NCBI GenBank assembly: GCA_964368755.1
Contig: CAYJCR010000002.1
Span: forward strand, 71,714-135,713
From: CALVZT01 sp964368755
GTDB taxonomy: Bacteria; Bacillota; Clostridia; Christensenellales; UBA1242
Length of the DNA stretch: 64,000 nucleotides
Direction: 5' to 3'
Part shown: piece by piece, positions 39,014-47,344 of the stretch
How the letters are laid out: each line of letters opens with the position of its first letter
How positions within the stretch are numbered: position 1 is the stretch's first letter
Notes under the pieces: generated by a model
Databases searched by the model: none
Told to the model about the DNA's origin: nothing
What the model saw: the letters and a program-made list of their open reading frames with translations, nothing else
Made by a program: the position numbers and the translations under genes

Positions 39014-39715
39014 TTATATTCTGTTGACAGTAATGTCTCCAATATCTAACTTGTCATTCAATGCATTGCAGATTATTATCTTAGCAACTTCAGCTGGGTC
39101 AGAGAACGTCGCCACTTTCTCTTTTGATATATAACCAGGACTTTTGTCGAAGAATGAAGTATTCATTCCACCGGGATATACTCCCATTATCTTGATATTT
39201 GACCCTTTATAATAAGCCTTAAGGCTCTCTGTATATCCTCTTTCTCCCCACTTGCAAGCACAATAAGCACTTTCTCCTGCATTGCCTTTTTGAGCTGCAG
39301 TTGACATAATGTTAATGACCTTTCCTCCACACTTCTGCATCTCTCTTAATGCGTATGTAGAACAAAGTATCATACCCTTGAGTCCACCTAGTGTAATATC
39401 AACAACTTCGCTTGTGTTATCGGTAGGACTTACAAATCTTACTTCGCAAGCATTATTGATAAGCATTTTAATATTACCTTTCTTGCCAAGCTCTTCCATA
39501 ACAGTAGCAACAAACTTTTCGTCTCGTATATCGCCTGTATAGGCTAGGTAGTTACACCCCCCCCCGAAAGCTTTTAGTTCCTTACCAAGAGTTTCAAGTT
39601 TTGTCTTATTCCTACCTATCCCAACAATAGAATAGTTGCCTTGCAAAGCAAATTGTTTTACAAGTGCTCTACCAAGTCCGCCACTTGCTCCTGTGACAAT
39701 AACAAAATCTTTCAT
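39014..39715 (-). CDS. SDR-family oxidoreductase with a poly-G tract
   Basis: A short-chain dehydrogenase with the NAD(P) motif TGASGGLG and the active-site YCACK preceded by a Ser-containing INIMSTAAQ segment. The substrate is unknown. Codons 51-53 are GGG GGG GGG, a run of nine G on the coding strand (39557-39565), striking in such AT-rich DNA and frame-sensitive. AGGAG seven bases before the ATG supports the start. It is followed by alaS with a gap of nine bases. Confidence 0.9.
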   Translation of the reverse strand: MKDFVIVTGASGGLGRALVKQFALQGNYSIVGIGRNKTKLETLGKELKAFGGGCNYLAYTGDIRDEKFVATVMEELGKKGNIKMLINNACEVRFVSPTDNTSEVVDITLGGLKGMILCSTYALREMQKCGGKVINIMSTAAQKGNAGESAYCACKWGERGYTESLKAYYKGSNIKIMGVYPGGMNTSFFDKSPGYISKEKVATFSDPAEVAKIIICNALNDKLDIGDITVNRI

Positions 39716-39813
39716 ACAAGTTCTCCTATATTACAACAGACTATCATATATAATACTCCAACATTGACACTAGCAAGCCTTATGATGAATTTAACCTCCA
39801 TCACGACCATGTT

Positions 39814-39888
39814 ATCAAGCATTGAGAATATAACTTAACCCTGATTCCTTAAAATCAAGCGTTGAGCATTTAACTTTTGATCTGATTC
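39814..39888. repeat. Two imperfect direct repeats, period about 40 bases
   Basis: Copies begin at 39814 and 39854: ATCAAGCATTGAGAATATAA against ATCAAGCGTTGAGCATTTAA, each followed by AACTT or CTT and, further on, CTGATTC. They lie in the gap between dnaB and the SDR gene. Confidence 0.7.
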
Positions 39889-39930
39889 TGCAGGCGATGA
39901 ATATCGCCGAAGCCAAAGACAAAAGTTAAA
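39869..39930. repeat. Long two-part hairpin
   Basis: TTTAACTTTTG (39869-39879) pairs perfectly with CAAAAGTTAAA (39920-39930). Inside it GGCGAT (39893-39898) pairs with ATCGCC (39903-39908). It could fold in RNA or DNA; there is no T run for termination. Confidence 0.65.
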
Positions 39931-39933
39931 TGT

Positions 39934-40008
39934 GAATAAGCAACCAAAGAATAAAGGCATATCCGAATAAGCATCCAATGAGTAAAGCCATATCCGAATA
40001 AGCAATTA
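39934..40008. repeat. Tandem 31-base repeat ending in dnaB
   Basis: Two copies (39934-39964 and 39965-39995) begin with GAATAAGCA and end with CATATCC. A third, partial copy (39996-40008) reaches the stop codon of dnaB. Confidence 0.8.
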
Positions 40009-41475
40009 AAAAATATCATCTACCCCATTATCAGGTTTTAACATCTCATTGAGTCTTACTTCCTCAGGAGCTTCCATTGGAGGAGGCGGAGGTGGAGCCA
40101 TTTGTGCAAGACTTGCATCATTGGCATTCTCATTATAATCTTTGTATGTAGTGATTTCTCCACACCAACGGAGTTTGACTGTACCAAGGGCACCATTACG
40201 ATGCTTTGCGATTATTAGCTCACATACCCCTGGTGGATCTTCGCTAACTACATCATTATACTGCTCTGGATTGTATATGAATAGAACTATATCTGCATCT
40301 TGCTCGATAGCTCCACTTTCACGCAAATCACTAAGCATAGGTCTATGATCTTTTCTCGCTTCAACAGCACGAGATAACTGTGACAATACGATGATAGGGA
40401 CATCAAGCTCACGCGCTGCAATTTTTAGGTTACGTGTAATCTCACTTATCTCTTGTTGACGGTTACCATCTTTGCTCTTAGATACACCATTCATAAGTTG
40501 CAAGTAGTCTATCATTATCACATCAAGCCCATGCTCACGTTTCAATCTACGACATTTGCTGAGTATCTCTACTGGAGTTGTCATAGAAGAGTCATCAATG
40601 AATATATTTGCTTTGGACAACTTCTTATTGCCAGCAACAAGTGCTTTCCAATCATTCTGATTGAGTTCGCCTTTGAGTGCCTTGTCCATAGCAACGCCAG
40701 ATATACTACATAGAGATCTCTGACTGAGTTGTTCTTTAGGCATCTCAAGACTAAATACTGCACAGTTCTTACCACCGTTGATAGCCACATAGTTAATGAT
40801 ATTCATCGCAAGACTTGTCTTACCAACACCTGGACGAGCTGCAAGAAGTATAAGGTCACTCTTCTGTAAACCATTCGTTATTCTATCAAAACCCTTGTAT
40901 CCGGTTGGAATGCCTTTCATTGCATCTTTGTCCCTTGCAATAAGGTCGAACTTGTCCAATACTGTAGCAAGTGGAGTTGCAATGTGTATAAGTGAAGAAT
41001 TGTCTTCATTCTGAGCAATATCAAATACTGACTTCTCAGCAAAAGCAATTGCATCTTGTTTGTCCACGCCAGAATATGCTTTTTCTATAATATCCTCACT
41101 CGCCTTAATAAGGTTACGAAGGACAGCATCACGTTTGACTATATCAACATAGTGCATATAGTTCGCTGCGCTTGGTACGATATTGGTCAAGGTTGTAATA
41201 TAATCAATACCACCGACACTATCCATTATACCAAGTCTCTCTAACTCATCAGTCAAAGTTACGAAGTCTATTGGGCTATTGGCTCTATATATAGAAGTCA
41301 TTGCATCAAAAATCATCTGATGTGCTTCCGAATAGAAGTCTTCACTCTTGAGTTTGGCAATAATATTGATTGGCGCATCGTTATCTATTAGATTACACCC
41401 CAATACTGCCTGCTCAGCCTCTATGCTGTGTGGCATTATCTTTGGCTTAGATACATTCGAACTGTTCTTTGTCAT
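40006..41475 (-). CDS. dnaB: Replicative DNA helicase DnaB
   Basis: The hexameric helicase that opens the replication fork. It has the N-terminal DnaG-interaction domain, the Walker A motif ARPGVGKTSLA (about residue 213), Walker B VIMIDYLQLM and the arginine-finger region near the C-terminus. The 489 residues end with a proline-rich tail (six Pro) before an acidic end, longer than in most relatives. AAGGAG precedes the ATG. It follows a small membrane-protein gene and typA in the same direction. Confidence 0.97.
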   Translation of the reverse strand: MTKNSSNVSKPKIMPHSIEAEQAVLGCNLIDNDAPINIIAKLKSEDFYSEAHQMIFDAMTSIYRANSPIDFVTLTDELERLGIMDSVGGIDYITTLTNIVPSAANYMHYVDIVKRDAVLRNLIKASEDIIEKAYSGVDKQDAIAFAEKSVFDIAQNEDNSSLIHIATPLATVLDKFDLIARDKDAMKGIPTGYKGFDRITNGLQKSDLILLAARPGVGKTSLAMNIINYVAINGGKNCAVFSLEMPKEQLSQRSLCSISGVAMDKALKGELNQNDWKALVAGNKKLSKANIFIDDSSMTTPVEILSKCRRLKREHGLDVIMIDYLQLMNGVSKSKDGNRQQEISEITRNLKIAARELDVPIIVLSQLSRAVEARKDHRPMLSDLRESGAIEQDADIVLFIYNPEQYNDVVSEDPPGVCELIIAKHRNGALGTVKLRWCGEITTYKDYNENANDASLAQMAPPPPPPMEAPEEVRLNEMLKPDNGVDDIF

Positions 41476-41486
41476 ATACTTTCTCC

Positions 41487-41783
41487 TTAATCAGCGAATG
41501 GGTCGCGAGTCTTTTCTTTATTCTTGGGAGGTTTTTTCTCATTCTTATCGTCTATCTTCCCAAATATTATCATGCTTATAAAAATAGCAAGCAACAAAAA
41601 CACCACATCAACCAGTATCATCAACCATTTGCTCATCACATCGAGCGTAAAATAGTTGAATACTATCAATGGGACAAGACAAATAGCAGCTACTATCAAA
41701 ACTCTTTTTAATAATTTTTTGAAGTACACTTTGCCATCAAAGATCTCATCATTGGTATTTCGTTGATTGTTATTCTTAGCCAT
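41487..41783 (-). CDS. Small two-span membrane protein, 98 aa
   Basis: I do not recognise a family. Two membrane segments (about 27-45 and 52-73) are flanked by a polar N-terminus rich in Asn and a highly charged Lys/Asp/Glu C-terminus ending in DPFAD. AAGGAG six bases before ATG 41783 fixes the start; the longer reading from 41825 is not supported. It overlaps the end of typA by eight bases and ends 11 bases before dnaB, so it is in that operon. Confidence 0.75.
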   Translation of the reverse strand: MAKNNNQRNTNDEIFDGKVYFKKLLKRVLIVAAICLVPLIVFNYFTLDVMSKWLMILVDVVFLLLAIFISMIIFGKIDDKNEKKPPKNKEKTRDPFAD

Positions 41784-43617
41784 TATTCTCTCCTTGGTTC
41801 TGACCACGCATCTTTGCTCTACCACGAGCAGTGTGCTCGAGGATTATCTTTCTTATACGAATATTCTTAGGAGTTATCTCAAGATACTCATCATCGTTGA
41901 TGAACTCCAATGCTTGTTCAAGACTCAAATGTTTGGCAGGAGTAAGTCTCAAAGATTCATCACTACTACTGCTACGCATATTGCTGAGCTGTTTTTTCTT
42001 ACATACATTGACAACAAGGTCATCAGAACGGTTATTGACACCAACAACCATGCCCATATAGATCTTCTCGCCTGGTTCTACGAACAAAGTGCCTCTATCT
42101 TGTGCATTAAACAATCCGTATTGTATAGCCTCTCCTGTCTCAAATGCAACCAAAGAGCCTTCTGTTCTTCTCTGGATATCACCCTTGTATGGCATATAAT
42201 CGTAGAAGATATAGTTGATAATACCTTCACCTTTGGTGTCAGTAAGGAACTCACTCTTGTATCCGAACAACCCACGAGAAGGTATTAAGAACTCCATTCT
42301 CATTCTATTGCCATGAGGACTCATCTGAGTTAGTTCGCCCTTCCTTGAACCCATCTTGTTCATTACAGGTCCAACACAGTCTTCTGGAACATCAAGCACA
42401 AGTCTATCAACTGGTTCGCATTTGACACCATTGATGACTTTGTACAATACCCTTGGCATACTTACTTGGAACTCATATCCTTCTCTTCTCATGTTCTCTA
42501 TAAGTATAGATAGATGCATCTCTCCTCTACCACGAACATAGAAGGACTCTGTTGTCTTGCCATCGGTGACTTTGAGTGACAAGTCTTTGGCTGCTTCTTT
42601 GTATAATCTTTCTCTCAAATGTCTGCTAGTAACGAACTTGCCTTCCTTGCCTGCAAATGGGCTATCGTTGACTAAGAACGTCATCTCAACACTTGGCTCA
42701 CTTATCTTAACGAATGGTAGTGGCTGAGGATATTCGCTATCACATATGGTGTCGCCAATCTTCACTCCATCTATACCTGCAAGACATACTATGTCTCCAG
42801 CTTGAGCATCTTCGACTTGTACTCTCTTCAATCCTTCGAATTGGAAGATTGATGAGATCTTACCATTGATCTTGGTACTTGGGTCATTATAGTTAAGAAC
42901 AGATACTGGTTTGTTAAGTTGAACAGTACCTTGTGCTATCTTTCCGACTGCTATCTTACCAACAAATTCGTTAATCTCTGTATTGCTGACAAGCATCTGG
43001 AAAGGCTTCTCTCTATCCCCATCTGGTGCTGGTATATAGTTGATAATAGCATCCATAAGAGGTTTCATATCCTTACCATCTCCTACTGGAGACAAATGAG
43101 CAAGTCCTTGACGAGCCGAAGCATATATGATTGGACTATTGAGTTGCTCACTAGTAGCATCTAGTTCAAGCAACAACTCCAATACCTCATCTCCAACTTC
43201 ATTGAGTCTTGCATCAGGTCTATCAATCTTGTTGATAACGATTATAACTTTTAGGTTAAGATCAAGAGCTTTCTGCAATACAAATCTTGTCTGTGGCATT
43301 GGTCCTTCGAATGCATCAACTACAAGTAATACTCCTTCTGCCATCTTAAGCACACGTTCAACTTCTCCACCGAAGTCTGCGTGTCCTGGGGTGTCCACAA
43401 CATTAACTTTGATACCTTTGTACATAAATGACGCATTCTTAGCAAGGATAGTAATACCTCTTTCTCTTTCGATAGCATTATTATCCATTACTCTATCTTG
43501 CACTTCTTGATTCTCTCTGAATACTCCACCTTGTTTAAGTAATTCGTTTACAAGTGAAGTCTTACCGTGGTCAACGTGCGCTATTATTGCCACGTTACGA
43601 ATGTGATTATTTAACAT
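41776..43617 (-). CDS. typA: Ribosome-associated GTPase TypA/BipA
   Basis: A translational GTPase that helps 50S assembly and stress growth. It has the G1 motif AHVDHGKT, ERGITI, DTPGHADFGGE, NKIDRPDAR, EF-G-like domains III and V and the BipA C-terminal domain (SRGLFGYKSEFLTDT). The 613 residues are full length. The start overlaps the upstream lipoprotein gene by 11 bases. Confidence 0.97.
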   Translation of the reverse strand: MLNNHIRNVAIIAHVDHGKTSLVNELLKQGGVFRENQEVQDRVMDNNAIERERGITILAKNASFMYKGIKVNVVDTPGHADFGGEVERVLKMAEGVLLVVDAFEGPMPQTRFVLQKALDLNLKVIIVINKIDRPDARLNEVGDEVLELLLELDATSEQLNSPIIYASARQGLAHLSPVGDGKDMKPLMDAIINYIPAPDGDREKPFQMLVSNTEINEFVGKIAVGKIAQGTVQLNKPVSVLNYNDPSTKINGKISSIFQFEGLKRVQVEDAQAGDIVCLAGIDGVKIGDTICDSEYPQPLPFVKISEPSVEMTFLVNDSPFAGKEGKFVTSRHLRERLYKEAAKDLSLKVTDGKTTESFYVRGRGEMHLSILIENMRREGYEFQVSMPRVLYKVINGVKCEPVDRLVLDVPEDCVGPVMNKMGSRKGELTQMSPHGNRMRMEFLIPSRGLFGYKSEFLTDTKGEGIINYIFYDYMPYKGDIQRRTEGSLVAFETGEAIQYGLFNAQDRGTLFVEPGEKIYMGMVVGVNNRSDDLVVNVCKKKQLSNMRSSSSDESLRLTPAKHLSLEQALEFINDDEYLEITPKNIRIRKIILEHTARGRAKMRGQNQGENNG

Positions 43618-44527
43618 CTTTTTTTGCCTTTATCCTCTTTATTTGTATAGTTATTAGACATATTGCTGTGCCTAAAAGAACGCCCCCTATTGCAATACCA
43701 CCAGCCACTATATACCAGTTGGCTGAGTTTGCTGTAACTCGGTAGAAGAATATATCCTTGCCGAGATCGTCGCTTGGAATAGTCCAAGTATGCACATAGT
43801 TTGATCCTGATTTTTTGACCGTATCAGCATTACTGTGCAATCTTCTGTATGGAGTAGTGAAAGAAAAATTATAAGTAATATTGCTAGAAGTGAATGGGAC
43901 AACCGTATCCCTTGCTTTGTTGGACTCGTATAGATTAGCGACATGATTGACAATAGTATCCTTTGTGCCATTAGCAAATCCGTCAAACTCAATATCCAAA
44001 CAGCTCTCATACAATGATGGAGTTATCTGAAAATATGTATTGATCAAGAAAGACTCTTCTTCAGTGACTTCTCCACCAAAAGGAACATCAACAATATGTG
44101 TCTGTCCTGCATCTAACTCTATATCGTTAAAATACATAAAGTACTCATATTTGTCAAAAGCAAAATACATTACAAACTCATCTTCACCATTACGTATCAC
44201 ACCAGCTTCGAGTAAGCCTTTGTTATATGCATCAATCTTGGTTTGATCTTCAAAATTATCCAAAACCTTAGCAATATAATTATTCTTTGCCTCCTCTGCC
44301 CAACGTTGTAACAATCCATTCTTCGAAACAGAATTGTACAAACCCAAGCTGATATTCTCATAGTTGTATCCAGCAGAAGTGATAGCATTCTTATCTAATT
44401 TGATAGTAATCTCTTGCATTACTTGACCATTCGAATAATATTTGACCGAAGTAGAAATACTAGCACAGCCACACAGTGAGAATGCCATAAGTACTAGCAT
44501 ACATATACCTAGCAATTTTTTCTTCAT
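43607..44527 (-). CDS. Lipoprotein with C-terminal membrane segment, unknown function
   Basis: A 306-residue protein with a lipoprotein signal (lipobox SLCGC), an extracellular region of about 250 residues with no motif I recognise, and one membrane segment (about 273-297) followed by a Lys-rich cytoplasmic end. It is thus held at both ends. GGGAG precedes ATG 44527; the extension to 44545 has no site. It is the first gene of the typA-dnaB transcription direction. Confidence 0.8.
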   Translation of the reverse strand: MKKKLLGICMLVLMAFSLCGCASISTSVKYYSNGQVMQEITIKLDKNAITSAGYNYENISLGLYNSVSKNGLLQRWAEEAKNNYIAKVLDNFEDQTKIDAYNKGLLEAGVIRNGEDEFVMYFAFDKYEYFMYFNDIELDAGQTHIVDVPFGGEVTEEESFLINTYFQITPSLYESCLDIEFDGFANGTKDTIVNHVANLYESNKARDTVVPFTSSNITYNFSFTTPYRRLHSNADTVKKSGSNYVHTWTIPSDDLGKDIFFYRVTANSANWYIVAGGIAIGGVLLGTAICLITIQIKRIKAKKDVK

Positions 44528-44687
44528 AGTCTCTCCCAAATGCATACTGCATTTATTTTAGTATTGTAAACTAAATTTGATTATTTTTCAACCTTTTTGT
44601 TATAAATAATATTAATATATTATACTTCTATGTAGTTTGAACAAATAATGGGTAAAATATATTGACAATAAAACATCTCTCAATTAG

Positions 44688-44716
44688 TTGCCAAAAGTGT
44701 AATTTTCTACTACAAT
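44688..44716 (+). promoter_or_regulatory. Promoter of the CYTH gene
   Basis: TTGCCA, a 17-base spacer and TACAAT lie about 20 bases before the ATG at 44737, with AAGGAG between. Confidence 0.55.
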
Positions 44717-44736
44717 TACGATAAGGAGTTTTGCAT

Positions 44737-45489
44737 ATGTTAGATGTTCTAAAGACTCAACGAAGATATTTTGTCTTTGATGAAAACACGTTTAAGCATT
44801 TTCTTGAGAAAGTTAATAGCCTAGCTAGATACAATGTTGAATACAGTCACAAAGATGTCGTATTGGACTTGTATTTTGATTCGGAAAAAAAGTTGCTTGA
44901 AGAGAATGGCCTTATCTTACGTAAACGTATTGTTGGCAACAAATCTGTTCTTAAATTGAAAAGAAGGTTTTTGTCAGCACAATTCATGTATTCTGATAAC
45001 ATACGCAAACATGAAAGAGAACGCGAAGTCCCTACAACAGATCCACTAAGCAAACATTTTTATTTCCTCAGTAATGCGCTCAATTCAATGTTCTCTACTC
45101 CACTTAAGATCGATACCGACAACTTATTCAAAGACATGAAAATAACTGTTGAGATTAAGGACAAACAAACTACGTACAAAGTATTCGGATATGGTGGATT
45201 CAAAGCAGAGATTGCACATCAAGTAATTAGTATCAAGAATAATGTTACGAATAGGAAAAACAAGACTGAGATTATTGAAGTCGAAATGAAGTCAGCAGAT
45301 AGCACACTACAATTATTTGAAGACTTTGTTACTCGAATAGAAAAACATTGTAAAGAAATATTCCGAACAACAGATAGCAAGTATGAGATTGCTCTCAGAC
45401 TTACCAAACCTCTTCCTAGCAAAGCAGAACGTAAAGCGATTGCTGAACAAAAAAGAAAGGAAGCAGAAAAAGAAAAATATGAGGGCTAA
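44737..45489 (+). CDS. CYTH-like (triphosphate tunnel) domain protein
   Basis: The 250 residues fit the CYTH beta-barrel: YFDSEKKLL...GLILRKRI, KLKRRF, ITVEIKD and IIEVEMK segments line the expected tunnel with alternating Lys/Arg and Glu. The N-terminal ExExK signature is not conserved (TQRRY instead), so activity on a triphosphate is uncertain. The C-terminal 30 residues form a Lys/Glu-rich helix. AAGGAG precedes ATG 44737. It is the first gene before two nucleoside-hydrolase-type genes. Confidence 0.75.
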   Translation: MLDVLKTQRRYFVFDENTFKHFLEKVNSLARYNVEYSHKDVVLDLYFDSEKKLLEENGLILRKRIVGNKSVLKLKRRFLSAQFMYSDNIRKHEREREVPTTDPLSKHFYFLSNALNSMFSTPLKIDTDNLFKDMKITVEIKDKQTTYKVFGYGGFKAEIAHQVISIKNNVTNRKNKTEIIEVEMKSADSTLQLFEDFVTRIEKHCKEIFRTTDSKYEIALRLTKPLPSKAERKAIAEQKRKEAEKEKYEG

Positions 45490-45512
45490 GTGTTTAGCCC
45501 TTTTAATTTTTA
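45482..45512 (+). terminator. Terminator or attenuator after the CYTH gene
   Basis: GGGCTAA and TTAGCCC form a stem next to the stop codon, followed by a T-rich run. Since the next gene starts 14 bases later in the same direction, it may only reduce read-through. Confidence 0.65.
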
Positions 45513-45525
45513 TTAGGAGATAGTA

Positions 45526-46446
45526 ATGAAAAGAAACCCAGTTATTCTTAACTTGAACGGTAGTATTGATGATAACATACTATTATGGGAAGCGATGTTC
45601 CTAAAAGATATTGATATCAAACTCATTTGTTTAAGTGCAGGCAATCTAAGCCTTATACAAGTATCAAGCAATGTCCTACAATTACTGGAAAAATACAACA
45701 GAGATATACCTGTCGTTGTTGGAGTTTCGGACTATATCGATATGCCTATTGATAAGATCAAATCAACCCAAACAAATGGGCTTGGTGGATATAAATATAA
45801 TATCATTAATCATAAGCATCTTCTTACAGATACTTCAAAAGTTATATATGACACCATAATTGCCAATCCAAAAATTGAAATAATCTGCAGTGGATTAAGT
45901 ACGAATATTGCAAAAACAATAACCGAATATCCTGACTGCGTGAATAGTATTGGAAATATCTTTTTGATTGGTGGAAAGAAATCAAAAGAAGTTACATTTG
46001 TCGATCCCCCAATACTACCTGAATGGTATGACAAATGTGACAAAACTGCCAACGACATCATATACAAATGTGGTTGTAGAGTCACAGTTATACCAATTGA
46101 TATGTTATACAACTTGTTCATTACTCCACGACAGAGATATTATCTCAAAAATCTCAACTCTTCGGGCAATATGTTAAGTGAGATGTTCGAAGTTTATAAG
46201 TCAGATGAGAACGCTTTCTTTATCTCTCCAGCCTTACTTGCATGTGCTTGGAGATCTCATTTGTACAAGACAACTCCTTCTATTGTTGATATAACAAAAG
46301 ATAATAATGTAGCCATATATAACTATACTTATGAAGACTCATCTTCAGTAGAAGTAGTAGACAAGATCAACGTGGGAAGAATTAGGCTTCTATTATTCCA
46401 AATGGCACGTAAAGCAAGAACTTACGAGGAGCGAAATAATGATTAG
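45526..46446 (+). CDS. Nucleoside-hydrolase-like protein lacking catalytic residues
   Basis: The 306 residues align along their length with the next gene, an ordinary nucleoside hydrolase, but key residues are lost. The calcium-binding DxDPGxDD motif reads LNLNGSIDD, and the late HD region reads SPALLACAW. It is therefore probably a pseudoenzyme or has changed function, perhaps as a partner subunit. AGGAG precedes the ATG, and the gene overlaps its active paralogue by eight bases. Confidence 0.8.
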   Translation: MKRNPVILNLNGSIDDNILLWEAMFLKDIDIKLICLSAGNLSLIQVSSNVLQLLEKYNRDIPVVVGVSDYIDMPIDKIKSTQTNGLGGYKYNIINHKHLLTDTSKVIYDTIIANPKIEIICSGLSTNIAKTITEYPDCVNSIGNIFLIGGKKSKEVTFVDPPILPEWYDKCDKTANDIIYKCGCRVTVIPIDMLYNLFITPRQRYYLKNLNSSGNMLSEMFEVYKSDENAFFISPALLACAWRSHLYKTTPSIVDITKDNNVAIYNYTYEDSSSVEVVDKINVGRIRLLLFQMARKARTYEERNND

Positions 46447-47344
46447 ACCAATAATAATTGATTGTGATCCAGGAATCGACGATTGTGTCTCACTTCTCTT
46501 GGCATACAAATCCGACAATATAAGAATAGATTTGATTACAACAGTAGCTGGTAATAAGCCGATAGAGACCCTTACTAATAACGCCTTGCATATATTAGAA
46601 AAAATCGGGGCTTCTACCCCCGTCGCACGTGGTGCAGACAAGCCAATAGCCCGTGAATGCAACTATCCTAATGCTCATGGCGAGAGTGGTTTGGGCAACT
46701 ATTCATATGACAAAGTCAACACTTCTCCGATCGGCACTCCTGCTTGGGATGCTATGTACAACGTATTACTTGCCAATCGCAAGACAAAGACGACTCTTGT
46801 ATGTATTGCTCCACTTACCAATGTCGCTACCCTACTAACAAAGCATCCTGACTGCAAAAAGTATATCAAAGAGATAGTTTTTATGGGTGGTCAAAAAGAT
46901 GACACTACCCACATCTTGCCATACAAAGAATTCAATATTTCTTATGACCCAGAAGCAGCTGATATCGTATTGTCTAGCAAGATACCTCTTGCAATGGTAC
47001 CTATGGATCTCGGACATATCGCATATCTCAATGAAGAAGAAATAATACAGACAAGCCTTGAAGGTGGAGAGATCGCCAAGATGCTTGCAACTATGTTCCA
47101 AGGATACAAAGACTTTCATATCAAAGACGGCGCTGCCGTACATGATGCATGCGCTGTTATCTATCTAACTCATCCTCAGTTAATAAAAACTGACCCCGTC
47201 CGACTTAGTATCAAGTACTATGACGAACTAGGATCAGGTTGTGTATATTGTGACTTTGGTTCTAAGCCAAACGCACTCATCTGCACAGATATCAATATTG
47301 ACGGATTCAAAGAATTATTCTTTGATACGTTAACTAAATATTAG
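46439..47344 (+). CDS. Nucleoside hydrolase (IU-type ribonucleoside hydrolase)
   Basis: It cleaves ribonucleosides to base and ribose for salvage. The motif IDCDPGIDD (residues 7-15) supplies the calcium-binding aspartates; APLTNVA, the FMGG segment and the late catalytic-region His in AAVHDA are present. The 301 residues are typical. GAGGAG lies upstream inside the preceding gene. Its last 11 bases overlap the convergent M4 protease gene. Confidence 0.94.
   Translation: MIRPIIIDCDPGIDDCVSLLLAYKSDNIRIDLITTVAGNKPIETLTNNALHILEKIGASTPVARGADKPIARECNYPNAHGESGLGNYSYDKVNTSPIGTPAWDAMYNVLLANRKTKTTLVCIAPLTNVATLLTKHPDCKKYIKEIVFMGGQKDDTTHILPYKEFNISYDPEAADIVLSSKIPLAMVPMDLGHIAYLNEEEIIQTSLEGGEIAKMLATMFQGYKDFHIKDGAAVHDACAVIYLTHPQLIKTDPVRLSIKYYDELGSGCVYCDFGSKPNALICTDINIDGFKELFFDTLTKY

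Noticed and set aside
39814..40008. CRISPR array
   Set aside because: The repeats are adjacent without spacers, differ in sequence and number only two or three.
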